Part shown: piece after piece, positions 53,372 to 61,869 of the stretch | Numbering within the stretch: the stretch's first letter is position 1 | Layout of the letters: each line of letters starts with the position of its first letter | The notes under the pieces: generated by a model | Told to the model about the DNA's origin: nothing | Database searches by the model: none | What the model saw: only the letters and a program-made list of their open reading frames with translations | Source: Leptospira fainei serovar Hurstbridge str. BUT 6 | Lineage (GTDB): Bacteria > Spirochaetota > Leptospiria > Leptospirales > Leptospiraceae | Direction: 5' to 3' | Length of the DNA stretch: 64,000 bases | NCBI RefSeq assembly: GCF_000306235.2 | Contig: NZ_AKWZ02000011.1 | Span: forward strand, 267,620 to 331,619 | Program-made: the position numbers and the translations under genes

Positions 53372-54328
53372 TTAGTCCTTTAATTTTTTACGTACTTCCA
53401 GTAAAGCTAAGGCTTCGCACTGCTCGAAGGATCCGCTTACCGGAAATCGAACATTGGTTAAGATTTGCAGGCCAAAATTTCCGAACTCGTTTTTTATCCA
53501 TTTGCGGACCTGCATTACGGTTTCGGCGTCCCTTTTGGATCCGGGAGTTTGGGATACGATATATTGCAATAATTCTTGGATACCTCGTTTCGTTTTAACG
53601 CTGGTCATAAAGACCGGCGGTAAGGCTCCACCCGGAGTAAGGTCCCGCAAGAATTCGAGAGTATTGGTCAACGTATGATAACTAGCCATCGCTAAGGATT
53701 CTTCGTCGCATTTATTTAATATAAAGGCGTTCGGAACCTCCATGATTCCGCTTTTCATAAACTGAATTTGGTCCCCGCCTAAAGGGACGAGGACTAAAAA
53801 GGATACGTCGGCAAGCTTCGATACCTCGATCTCATTTTGTCCGATACCTACCGTCTCCACAAAAACGAAATCGAAGAAGCAGCGTAAAAGGCGAATAACG
53901 TGATACGTATAAGGATTGACTCCGCCCAATTCTAATTGGCTCGGCTGCGATCGAAAGTAAAGTCTCTTTTCCCTCGGAGGCAGAGATAGACGGGTCCTAT
54001 CTCCCAAGAGAGACCCTCCGCTGATATGGCTCGAAGGATCTATGGCTACGATCGCCATTTTCCTTTCGGGAAACGCCTTCAGGAATTCGGTCGAGAATTC
54101 TCCTAATAGGGAGGATTTTCCCGCGCCGGGTGTTCCGGTTAAGCCGATGGTCAGAGCTTTTTTTTCCGTGAAGCCTTGCTCTTCCAATTCTTGAAAAAGC
54201 ATTTTACGAAATTCGAATGAATCTGGCTTTTCTAATTCCGTAATCAACTTCGCCAAGGGGAATTTCTCCCCTAAAGCGGCTTCCTGGATTAAATTTTTGA
54301 GCTCGGAAGAGGTGTACCGCACCGCCAT
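53372..54328 (-). CDS. meaB: MeaB/ArgK-type G-protein chaperone of B12-dependent mutases
   Basis: A 318-residue GTPase. The P-loop is 'GLTGTPGAGKSSLLGEF', followed by 'MAIVAIDPSSHISGGSLLGDRTR' (given in part; MeaB hallmark), 'VFVETVGIGQNE' (switch II) and 'ILNKCDEE' (NKxD base recognition). MeaB loads adenosylcobalamin and protects or reactivates acyl-CoA mutases. The gene lies three bases after the mutase gene in the same operon, which fits that job. Confidence 0.93.
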   Translation of the reverse strand: MAVRYTSSELKNLIQEAALGEKFPLAKLITELEKPDSFEFRKMLFQELEEQGFTEKKALTIGLTGTPGAGKSSLLGEFSTEFLKAFPERKMAIVAIDPSSHISGGSLLGDRTRLSLPPREKRLYFRSQPSQLELGGVNPYTYHVIRLLRCFFDFVFVETVGIGQNEIEVSKLADVSFLVLVPLGGDQIQFMKSGIMEVPNAFILNKCDEESLAMASYHTLTNTLEFLRDLTPGGALPPVFMTSVKTKRGIQELLQYIVSQTPGSKRDAETVMQVRKWIKNEFGNFGLQILTNVRFPVSGSFEQCEALALLEVRKKLKD

Positions 54329-54331
54329 AGT

Positions 54332-56344
54332 TTAGGCGGCGACGGGAGCCTTAGAAAGAATATCGATGATACGTTCCATAACGTCCATTAGATCGTAATC
54401 TTTCGGCGTAAAAATCGCTTTGACTCCGATTTTGGTAAGCGTTTCAAAATCGGACTGTGGGATGATTCCGCCGAAGACGACGGGAATATCCGCTTTGTAA
54501 TGCTTTAATTCTTCGAAGATCTGTCGAGCCAACTCTACGTGAGATCCTGAAAGTATGGAGACACCGATAACATTCGCGTTTTCTTCCACTGCCGATTGAA
54601 CGATATCTTCGGGAGTCAGACGGATTCCGGAATAAATAACGTCGAATCCGGCATGCTTCGCAGAAACGGCAATCATTTCTGCGCCGTTGGAATGTCCGTC
54701 TAATCCCGGTTTACCGACGACTATTTTCGGGCGGGCGCCGGTATCTTTCAGAAACTTTTCCACTTTGGAACGGACACGCGTCACCTTATCCGTTTCCAAA
54801 TTTAATTTCTGTCCTTCGACTCCGGTGGCCGGTCGGTATTCTCCGAACACTTTCCGTAAAACGTCGGACCATTCTCCGGTGGAGACCAAGGCTTTTGCAC
54901 ACTCGATCGACGCATACATTAGGTTTTTGCCGTTCTTTGCGTCGTCTTCCAATCTTGCCAAGGATTCCGCGACTCTCTTAGGATCGCGTTTCGCTTTTAC
55001 GTCCGCCAGTACTTTGAGAGTTTGCTCGGCCGATTTTGGATCTACTTTGAATACTCCTCCATCGGAATCGTTCGTCAGAGGTGAAGGAGTTCCCTCTTGC
55101 CATTTGTTTTTTCCGACGATGATGAGTTCGTTATTATTAATCTTAGCTAATCTCTCCGCCTGAGATTTCACGAGCTGCGTTTTCATATACCCGTTATCGA
55201 TTGCTTTGATTGCGCCGCCCATTTCTTTGATCTTTTCGATCTCTTTCGTGGCATTTTCAATCAGTTCCTGGACTTTGCTTGCTACGACTTTCGAGCCTTC
55301 GAACAAGTCGGGATATTCTAAAAGATCGGTTTCGTACGCGAGCACTTGCTGTAAACGAAGCGACCATTGCTGATCCCAAGGGCGGGGGAGTGAGAGTGCC
55401 TCGTTCCAAGCGGGAAGTTGAAGAGCGCGACAACGAGCGTCTTTGCTAAGTGTTACGCCCAGAGCTTCGATCAGAATTCTCCAAGCGTTATTTTCCGGCT
55501 GCTCTTCCGTTAAGCCCAACGAGTTCACTTGCACTCCGTAACGGAAACGGCGGAATTTCTCGCTCTTCACTTCGTAATTCTTCGCGGTGATCCGGTCCCA
55601 CATTTCGGTAAAGGCGCGCATTTTGCACATTTCTTCGATAAAGCGGATCCCTGCGTTTACGAAAAAGGAAATTCGCCCGACGCATTGCTCGAACTCTTCG
55701 TGAGTAAAACAATTTCTATCTTTGATTGCGTCCAGTATCGCCATAGCGGTTGCGAGAGCAAAGGCGAGCTCTTGAACCGGAGTGGCTCCGGCCTCCTGCA
55801 AATGGTACGAACAAATATTGGAAGGATTCCATTTGGGAATTTTCTTTAAGCAATATTCGTACATATCCACGATAATCCGAATCGAATGTTCGGGTGGGAA
55901 AATGTAAGTTCCTCTTGCGAGGTATTCTTTAATTATGTCGTTTTGCGTTGTTCCCTGAAGTTTGGTGACATCTTCACCCCTTTCCTCGGCCAACGCTACG
56001 TAAAGAGATAATAGCCACATCGAAGTGCCGTTGATTGTCATCGAAGTATTCATCTCTTCGATCGGAATTTGATCGAATAAGATTCGGAAATCTTCTAGAG
56101 TGTTGATGGGAACTCCAACTTTGCCGATTTCTGGTCGCGCGATCGAGTGATCAGAGCTATAACCGCATTGGGTCGGGAGATCGAAAGCGATGGAAAGTCC
56201 GGTTTGGCCTTTCGAAAGGTTCTCGCGGAAGAGCTCGTTGGATTCCTTCGCATTCGTATGGCCGGCATAGGTTCTGAAAATCCAAGCCGGCTCCTTGCTA
56301 GGTTTCCCACTTTTATCGTAAAGGATGTGATCTTTTCTTTCCAT
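54332..56344 (-). CDS. meaA: Adenosylcobalamin-dependent acyl-CoA mutase, ethylmalonyl-CoA type
   Basis: A 670-residue single-chain mutase. The substrate barrel shows 'GQTGLSIAFDLPTQCGYSSD' and 'GKVGVPI', which match ethylmalonyl-CoA mutase (MeaA/Ecm) better than methylmalonyl-CoA mutase (usual 'AFDLATHRGYDSD'). The C-terminal B12 domain has 'GKPGLDGHSNGAEMIA' (DxHxxG), 'GVSILSGSHV' and 'VVFGGIIP'. It should rearrange ethylmalonyl-CoA to methylsuccinyl-CoA, or a related acyl-CoA. The assignment within the mutase family rests on motif reading alone. It is the first gene of the pair with meaB. Confidence 0.85.
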   Translation of the reverse strand: MERKDHILYDKSGKPSKEPAWIFRTYAGHTNAKESNELFRENLSKGQTGLSIAFDLPTQCGYSSDHSIARPEIGKVGVPINTLEDFRILFDQIPIEEMNTSMTINGTSMWLLSLYVALAEERGEDVTKLQGTTQNDIIKEYLARGTYIFPPEHSIRIIVDMYEYCLKKIPKWNPSNICSYHLQEAGATPVQELAFALATAMAILDAIKDRNCFTHEEFEQCVGRISFFVNAGIRFIEEMCKMRAFTEMWDRITAKNYEVKSEKFRRFRYGVQVNSLGLTEEQPENNAWRILIEALGVTLSKDARCRALQLPAWNEALSLPRPWDQQWSLRLQQVLAYETDLLEYPDLFEGSKVVASKVQELIENATKEIEKIKEMGGAIKAIDNGYMKTQLVKSQAERLAKINNNELIIVGKNKWQEGTPSPLTNDSDGGVFKVDPKSAEQTLKVLADVKAKRDPKRVAESLARLEDDAKNGKNLMYASIECAKALVSTGEWSDVLRKVFGEYRPATGVEGQKLNLETDKVTRVRSKVEKFLKDTGARPKIVVGKPGLDGHSNGAEMIAVSAKHAGFDVIYSGIRLTPEDIVQSAVEENANVIGVSILSGSHVELARQIFEELKHYKADIPVVFGGIIPQSDFETLTKIGVKAIFTPKDYDLMDVMERIIDILSKAPVAA

Positions 56345-56456
56345 CTTTGAGTCCTCGGGGAATATGCCTCTTAGTTTAGTTCAAAATGTGTTGGTATAAT
56401 TTCACCTAAATTTTTAACGTTGCTCCGAAATCCGGCAGAACGAAAATACCGCAAAG

Positions 56457-57788
56457 ATGGACTTGGAACGAAACAAAAAAGCAAATCCCTTCCTTATTTT
56501 GGTCTCGGTCCTTTTTCTAACCGGACTTTTGACGATTCTCTACTCTTGGCACGGAGAACCCGGCAACGGGGAATCGTATCGGGTCTTAGCAGAACTTCGA
56601 TCTCTACAAGAAGACGGAGGATTCCTTTCTCCTCACGAACCTCTGGCCTTTCTTTTACTTTCTCTATGGAAGTCGGTTCTAAGTTTGAATTATAGCCCGG
56701 CTTACATATCTTTCGGCGCTTTTTTTCTGAGTGTTTCTGTCCATCTCTGCGCATATTTACTAGAAAGGGAAACCTGGAAACTGAACCAATATTTGCTTTG
56801 TTATCTTGCGGCGATAAACCCTTTGGTATACGGGGTCCCGTTCTATCATTTACCCGAATTGGTCAGTTTTAGTTTTTTACTTTTGCTTTTTTTATCTTTC
56901 CGAATGGAAACCGTAGTCGACCTGCTAGTTCTGGTTTCTTGTACTGTGCTCGGGTTGTTCTCGCATTTTACCTTCTTTCTAATAGGCTTTACGATTTTCG
57001 TAATTAAGGCCGGTACGGTCGGACTGAGAGAAAAAAAGAAAAAACAGTCCGTCTTTTTTAAACGAAGAAACATACCGAAATTATTTCTTTTCGGTTATTT
57101 ATCGGTCTTTGTCGTTACGGTAATCCTTTTAGGTAATTTGGATTTTTACGGAAAACATTCCTTTGCATATATGGGGCAAAAGGCTTGGGGCTATTTGTTG
57201 GGTTTCGGAACTTTTGTTTTCATTTTGGGAGCGGGGACTTTTCTGCTTCGCTCCGAGAAGGAATTAAATTCGCTTCCGGCGTCGATCGCGATGTTTTTTC
57301 TCTTTGCAACCTCCGCATACTTTACGGTCCGTCCGATCGTCGGATTGGATTCGGTAAAACTCAATTCCTTATCTAAGGACATAGTTTCGTTGAGAGGGCG
57401 AGGGATTATCGATACCAACGAAAGAATATTCGTAAACGGTGATACTGCCGCGTATGTGTACTTTCATACGAAGCAAAAATTATCCTTTCAAGAGCGGGAC
57501 GGATTTTCCGATCATGATTATATCCTAATTTCGGAAATTTGGCCGGTAGATAGAAAATTGCTACAACGGGAAGTGAAATCCAAGTCGGCTCAATATCTAT
57601 TCGTTTCGGGCGATCGGATTTTGATCAACGGTCTTTTATGGAAGAGAATACAGAACGACCCGAGCTTGAAAACATTGAAGCATAAATCCGTCGTCGCTAA
57701 ACAAGCGTTGGAAAGCGACTCGGGCTATGATCGCCTTCGTGCATTTTTAACCGGGACGATAACGTCGTCGAAGATCCCTCCGGCATGA
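56457..57788 (+). CDS. Polytopic membrane protein
   Basis: A 443-residue protein with about nine to ten hydrophobic segments in the first ~300 residues (starting 'PFLILVSVLFLTGLLTILY'), then a ~120-residue soluble C-terminal domain. An acidic loop after the first segment ('GEPGNGESYRVLAEL') and the general layout recall GT-C glycosyltransferases of the PMT/ArnT type, but the usual DE/DD motif is not clear. Family not confirmed. It is coupled to the methyltransferase gene by ATGA and may act with it. Confidence 0.65.
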   Translation: MDLERNKKANPFLILVSVLFLTGLLTILYSWHGEPGNGESYRVLAELRSLQEDGGFLSPHEPLAFLLLSLWKSVLSLNYSPAYISFGAFFLSVSVHLCAYLLERETWKLNQYLLCYLAAINPLVYGVPFYHLPELVSFSFLLLLFLSFRMETVVDLLVLVSCTVLGLFSHFTFFLIGFTIFVIKAGTVGLREKKKKQSVFFKRRNIPKLFLFGYLSVFVVTVILLGNLDFYGKHSFAYMGQKAWGYLLGFGTFVFILGAGTFLLRSEKELNSLPASIAMFFLFATSAYFTVRPIVGLDSVKLNSLSKDIVSLRGRGIIDTNERIFVNGDTAAYVYFHTKQKLSFQERDGFSDHDYILISEIWPVDRKLLQREVKSKSAQYLFVSGDRILINGLLWKRIQNDPSLKTLKHKSVVAKQALESDSGYDRLRAFLTGTITSSKIPPA

Positions 57789-58474
57789 TTCCCGGAAAGA
57801 AGGGAAAAAAAGACAGCGATTATATCGCATACGGAGCGAACGGCCAACCTTTCGAAAAATCCTATTGGAAGGAAATCTACGGATCGGGAGTGGACGTAGA
57901 CGCTTCGTTTAATGCAAGAGAACATGCGAAGTACGTAAAATCCTTGATGGAGTTGATGCAAATTCCCGTTTATAGTTTAGCCGACTTCGGTTTCGGCAAA
58001 GCCTTGCTTCTTAAGGAGATGGTGAAGGCGTTTCAGCCGGGTCGAATTTTCGGAATAGATCCTTCGGAAGAGATGATCGACGCGATCGGGGCCCAAAAGT
58101 GGATTCGCGGTTATAATCTTTCCTTTTTACACAGCACTATTCAGGATATGGATCCTAAGTATTTTGTGGGAGCTCCCTTCGACTTGGGGATTTGCAATTC
58201 GGTCGTTCAATATATAGAGAAAGGCGAGCTGAAGGGAGTATTCGGGAAACTCCATTCGATCGTTCGATATCTGTATTTTACGGTGCCGACTAAGAACGAT
58301 TATACGCGTATGAAAAAAGAAATCTATTTTTCCGATCCGTTTGCGCACGAACGGAGTAAGGTTTTTTACGAAAAATTGATTCGTCCGTATTTTAGACGAG
58401 TCGCGTTCAACCTTCTGGAAAGTAGGATCGTGCAGAATTCCCAGTTTAGCGACGAATTCTTTACCGATCCTTAA
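57785..58474 (+). CDS. Class I SAM-dependent methyltransferase
   Basis: A 229-residue protein with a Rossmann-type methyltransferase core: motif I 'LADFGFGKALLLKEM' near residue 61 (usual DxGxGxG, here FGFGK), motif II 'IFGIDPSEEMID' near 90, and 'FDLGICNSVVQYI' near 130. The substrate is unknown. Its start overlaps the stop of the membrane protein gene, suggesting joint function, possibly on a lipid or glycan. Confidence 0.78.
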   Translation: MIPGKKGKKDSDYIAYGANGQPFEKSYWKEIYGSGVDVDASFNAREHAKYVKSLMELMQIPVYSLADFGFGKALLLKEMVKAFQPGRIFGIDPSEEMIDAIGAQKWIRGYNLSFLHSTIQDMDPKYFVGAPFDLGICNSVVQYIEKGELKGVFGKLHSIVRYLYFTVPTKNDYTRMKKEIYFSDPFAHERSKVFYEKLIRPYFRRVAFNLLESRIVQNSQFSDEFFTDP

Positions 58475-58536
58475 AAAGTCCGATCTCTTCCGGATCAAAC
58501 CCGTCGTTGTCGGCCTTTCCTGATTTTTCCTTTCTC

Positions 58537-60144
58537 CTAACTAAGGTTGCGTCTCCGAAACATCTTCGGATTGCTTCCGGTCATTTTCTTAAATTCGAGG
58601 TAGAATGCTGAGCGGGAGCTAAATCCCGCCATATCGCCGATATTCGCAGTAGTTTCGCTTGGAAATTCCACGAGTAGAAACTTAGCTTCCTCGACTCGGT
58701 ATTGATTTAAAAGTGCCGGAAAGCTGGTTTTAAATTCTGTATTGATTATTTCGGAAAGCTGATGTACGGAAATTCCCATGATTTTTGCCACATCTTCTTC
58801 TTTAAGCGCCTTCGTTAAATAAATCTTCTCTCTTTTTAAGAGCCGCAATAAAGCTTCGACGCAGGCTTTTACGTCGATGGACGCTAAATGCGACTTCTTT
58901 ATCGCGGATTTTTCGATTTCCCAGCGATGAATGATCTCTCGAGATAATAATGTGGAGCTAATGGAGAAAACGGGAAAATAAAAGATAATTCCGTAAACGG
59001 AAATCCAATTAAAAGGATAAAATTCGAAGTGGAAAGTGGTTTTAAAAATACTGAATATTAAAAATACGCTCCAAATTCCGACATAGGCGGATTCGTAATA
59101 ACTTTTAAATTTAAAAAGAGAAGCGTGACTTTTGGAAAAACAGAAAAACATCAATCCGTAATTAAGGATAAGAATCCAGATTCGGTGCTCGTACCAAAAA
59201 TCGGATAGAGTTATTAAAGGATAGAATATTCCTGCAAAGCAGGCTATCCAGAAGATAGGCGATTTCTGAATCGATGCAGCCTCCTCGTTTGCCCAGGAAG
59301 ATAAATATAGAAAGAATGTGAAATGAGTGATTCCCAAAAACAGAAAATAATTGTGCCGGAAAAGATTGTTCTCGTTTCCGAAAAGGGAGGAGAATTCCCG
59401 ACCATGCAGAAAATATAATGTGATTCCGATGGAAATCAGATGAATCGGCAGAGTAAGAAATAGCGGTTTTTTTGAATATGCAAAGCAATATATGCTGTAT
59501 CCGACAGCCAATAGAATGGATAGGCATGCGATTATCAGGATGGTCGATCGAGTGCGAATTTGTATTTGGTAATCCACTTCCGGCAATAATCGAATAGGGT
59601 AGTTGATATTCTCATTGGTTTGAAGGAAGAGATAGTAAGTTCTGTCCTCTTGCGGCTGAAGATTGATTGTGAAATGCGGGAGTAGGGAACGGCTTCCCCA
59701 TAAAGTTAAAGTCTCATTACCGGAATATAATCCTTCATAATTCCCTTGCGAGTCGACGGAGCAAAGCTCGGCTTCCGCAACGTTCAGCCAGTACAAGGAG
59801 AGCACCCTCGAAACGGGCTCTTTTCCAAGATTTACGATTCGGAACCTGAGCCAGTTGCCAGCAGGACTTCTCGGAACTCGGATGACCTCCCCCGTATTAT
59901 GGTGCCATTCCAGCTCTCCTAGCGCTCGCACCGTTTCAGCTTTACAATGCTGGAATTTATTTCCTAAATATCTGTATTCTATTCTCGGGCTCAAATTTTC
60001 GATAGGGGAACGCGAGTAGATTTCTACAATTTCTACCGGATTAGCGAAAGCATGTCCTGTACTAAAGAATATCACGAGTGGAAGAGAAAACAGTAATCTC
60101 GATTTTAAATATGAAATAAATTTGCTGTTTTGATTCCTTTTCAT
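58537..60144 (-). CDS. 7TM-DISM receptor fused to an AraC-type DNA-binding domain
   Basis: A 535-residue protein. It has a signal peptide ('LLFSLPLVIFFSTGHAFA'), a periplasmic beta-sandwich (about 36-185, 'VEIYSRSPIENLSPRIEYRYL', 'LRFRIVNLGKEPVSRVLSLYW'), seven transmembrane segments (about 200-405) and a C-terminal AraC helix-turn-helix ('DVAKIMGISVHQLSEIINTEF', 'NIGDMAGFSSRSAFYLEFKKMTG'). It would sense an extracellular ligand, perhaps a sugar, and act on DNA while bound to the membrane. It overlaps the upstream small ORF by ATGA. Confidence 0.88.
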   Translation of the reverse strand: MKRNQNSKFISYLKSRLLFSLPLVIFFSTGHAFANPVEIVEIYSRSPIENLSPRIEYRYLGNKFQHCKAETVRALGELEWHHNTGEVIRVPRSPAGNWLRFRIVNLGKEPVSRVLSLYWLNVAEAELCSVDSQGNYEGLYSGNETLTLWGSRSLLPHFTINLQPQEDRTYYLFLQTNENINYPIRLLPEVDYQIQIRTRSTILIIACLSILLAVGYSIYCFAYSKKPLFLTLPIHLISIGITLYFLHGREFSSLFGNENNLFRHNYFLFLGITHFTFFLYLSSWANEEAASIQKSPIFWIACFAGIFYPLITLSDFWYEHRIWILILNYGLMFFCFSKSHASLFKFKSYYESAYVGIWSVFLIFSIFKTTFHFEFYPFNWISVYGIIFYFPVFSISSTLLSREIIHRWEIEKSAIKKSHLASIDVKACVEALLRLLKREKIYLTKALKEEDVAKIMGISVHQLSEIINTEFKTSFPALLNQYRVEEAKFLLVEFPSETTANIGDMAGFSSRSAFYLEFKKMTGSNPKMFRRRNLS

Positions 60145-60338
60145 TTGAAAATTCCCAAGTTTTTTAAGATCTTAATGACCTTAGCTTTATGCCATCGGAA
60201 GCCTTTGAATTTCATAAGCGGCCGAGATTCGTTAAAGTCCCATTCATCAATCGCGGATTGAGCGCGGTCTAAGTCGGCTGCTTTCGGATTAGTACATAGA
60301 ATCCAATTGTTGAGCAAGGAATCTATTTGAAAGTACAA
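60141..60338 (-). CDS. Small ORF coupled to the 7TM-DISM gene
   Basis: 65 residues from a TTG start, with 'DLDRAQSAIDEWDFNESRP' and a basic C-terminus ('FKGFRWHKAKVIKILKNLG'). Its stop overlaps the receptor ATG as ATGA, a hallmark of real cotranslated genes. No family recognised. It may also be the 3' half of a gene broken by a frameshift, together with the ORF at 60323-60541. Confidence 0.4.
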   Translation of the reverse strand: MYFQIDSLLNNWILCTNPKAADLDRAQSAIDEWDFNESRPLMKFKGFRWHKAKVIKILKNLGIFK

Positions 60339-60541
60339 ATAACTTCAGGCCCGTGATTTAAGTCTCCTTCCACCCCGACAGTCCAAACCAATGCCATAAC
60401 CGCTCGATACCTCATCTGCTTCCCCTTCGCAATCGGCTTAGAAAGAGCTTTTGGCAGGAAACCTAACATTTCTTGAGCTCTCACATCTGCCAAAATGGCC
60501 TTTCTGATTATGTACAAAGCAGCTATTTTGGAAAAATACAA
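60323..60541 (-). CDS. Small ORF, possible 5' half of a frameshifted gene
   Basis: 72 residues from a TTG start, basic at first ('LPKALSKPIAKGKQMRYRAVMAL') and overlapping the next small ORF by 16 bases in another frame. No family recognised. A single frame change near 60325-60338 would join both into one ~130-residue protein. It could equally be a chance ORF. Confidence 0.25.
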   Translation of the reverse strand: MYFSKIAALYIIRKAILADVRAQEMLGFLPKALSKPIAKGKQMRYRAVMALVWTVGVEGDLNHGPEVICTFK

Positions 60542-60646
60542 CTAATATAATTTGTCCAATATTATAAAGTTAGAAAAAAATATAGACAGCAAATATGTCC
60601 AGAGATCTAGGTGGACAAGTTCCGATTGAAGATTAACCGCTTTCAC

Positions 60647-60666
60647 CTCGGCCGCATTGCGGCGAG
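60647..60666 (+). repeat. Hairpin upstream of the bicarbonate transporter gene
   Basis: CTCGGCCGCATTGCGGCGAG forms an eight-pair stem with one bulged G around ATT. It lies 57 bases upstream of the transporter ATG, within the likely leader or promoter region. Confidence 0.35.
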
Positions 60667-60722
60667 AAGAATGGAGAGGGTTTGTATCATTCGGAATACG
60701 ATTCAATTCTTGGAGAATTTAT

Positions 60723-61688
60723 ATGGATCCCAAGCTTATCTTGGAAAATCTACTTAACCCGCCCGTGCTCTTTTTCTTTTTGGGGATTTCGGCAGTACTT
60801 CTGAAATCCAGCCTAGAGATTCCGGAAGCTCTATCGAAATTTTTCGGTATGTACCTGATGTTCGCCATCGGATTTAAAGGGGGGGTTGAGTTAGCCGCTG
60901 CTCATTTCACTGCCGCAAACCTTTATACTCTCTTGGCTTGTAGTGGAATGGCTTTGTTTGTTCCGTTATATTCGTTCTATATACTGAGAATCAAATTGGA
61001 CGTTCATAACGCCGCCGCAATTGCAGCTACGTACGGTTCGGTAAGCGCCGGGACTTTTGTGACGGCTCATGCGTTTTTGAATAATATGAACCTTGAGTTT
61101 GACGGTTTCTTGGTGGCGGGATTGGCCTTGATGGAGTCTCCAGCCATTATCATAGGCGTTGCAATCGATAGAATTGCTAAAAAGAATTCGGGAGGAGATT
61201 TCTCCTGGAAAGAGCTGTGTCGTGAAGCTTTCTTAGGCGGATCGATCTTCCTTCTCGTCGGTTCGTTAATCATCGGAATGCTTACGGGCGAGAGCGGCTG
61301 GAAAGCCGAAAAGCCGTTCGCAGATGCGCTCTTTAAAGGGATGCTTTCCTTTTTCCTACTCGATATGGGCTTAGTTGCAGCGAAAAAGCTGAAGGACTTG
61401 AAAACTGCAGGTCCTTTCCTCGTGGTTTTTGCAATCCTGATACCGCTACTTAACGCAGCTATCGGACTAGGCTTAGCTAAGTTGATCGGAATGTCGCATA
61501 CCGACGCGTTTATGTTTATAATTCTTTGCGCTTCCGCCTCTTATATCGCAGTCGGCGCAGCGATGAGAACTTCCGTCCCGGATGCAAATCCCAGTCTTTA
61601 TCTTCCGATGTCTCTTGCGGTAACTTTTCCGTTCAACGTCATCGTGGGGATTCCCCTTTATTGGTATGTTGTCAAAAACTTTCTATAG
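60723..61688 (+). CDS. sbtA: SbtA-type sodium-dependent bicarbonate transporter
   Basis: A 321-residue polytopic protein (about ten transmembrane segments) matching the SbtA/DUF897 family: 'LLNPPVLFFFLGISAVLLKS' at the start, 'MYLMFAIGFKGGVELA', 'AAIAATYGSVSAGTF' and 'IILCASASYIAVGAAMRTSVPDANPSLYLP' (given in part). SbtA takes up bicarbonate with sodium. The ATG at 60723 with GGAG seven bases upstream is chosen; the frame is open 22 codons further, but that extension is not family-like. No SbtB-like PII gene is seen next to it. Confidence 0.88.
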   Translation: MDPKLILENLLNPPVLFFFLGISAVLLKSSLEIPEALSKFFGMYLMFAIGFKGGVELAAAHFTAANLYTLLACSGMALFVPLYSFYILRIKLDVHNAAAIAATYGSVSAGTFVTAHAFLNNMNLEFDGFLVAGLALMESPAIIIGVAIDRIAKKNSGGDFSWKELCREAFLGGSIFLLVGSLIIGMLTGESGWKAEKPFADALFKGMLSFFLLDMGLVAAKKLKDLKTAGPFLVVFAILIPLLNAAIGLGLAKLIGMSHTDAFMFIILCASASYIAVGAAMRTSVPDANPSLYLPMSLAVTFPFNVIVGIPLYWYVVKNFL

Positions 61689-61705
61689 TTCTCCGACTTA
61701 GTCAT

Positions 61706-61749
61706 AATGTTTCATGTCGCCTGATGCGTCATCGGTAGCATGAAACATT
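61706..61749. repeat. 11-bp inverted repeat with nested stem after sbtA
   Basis: AATGTTTCATG (61706-61716) pairs perfectly with CATGAAACATT (61739-61749); the loop contains a second stem (GATG-CGT-CATC, 61723-61733). It starts 17 bases after the sbtA stop. It may be a terminator (no T-run) or an operator for the porin gene. Confidence 0.5.
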
Positions 61750-61869
61750 GAAAACGGAAAGATAGTAAAATCGATAATCGACTTAGAATCGAAGCCATAA
61801 TAAGGGAGTTTGCTTCACAGAATTCAAAATCCAATTAAAGACTTACAAAGCTTTAAGGATGTAAACACA

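Noticed and set aside
54687..55163. 158-codon open frame on the plus strand
   Set aside because: It is opposite the mutase gene, with no family resemblance and no ribosome-binding site of note.
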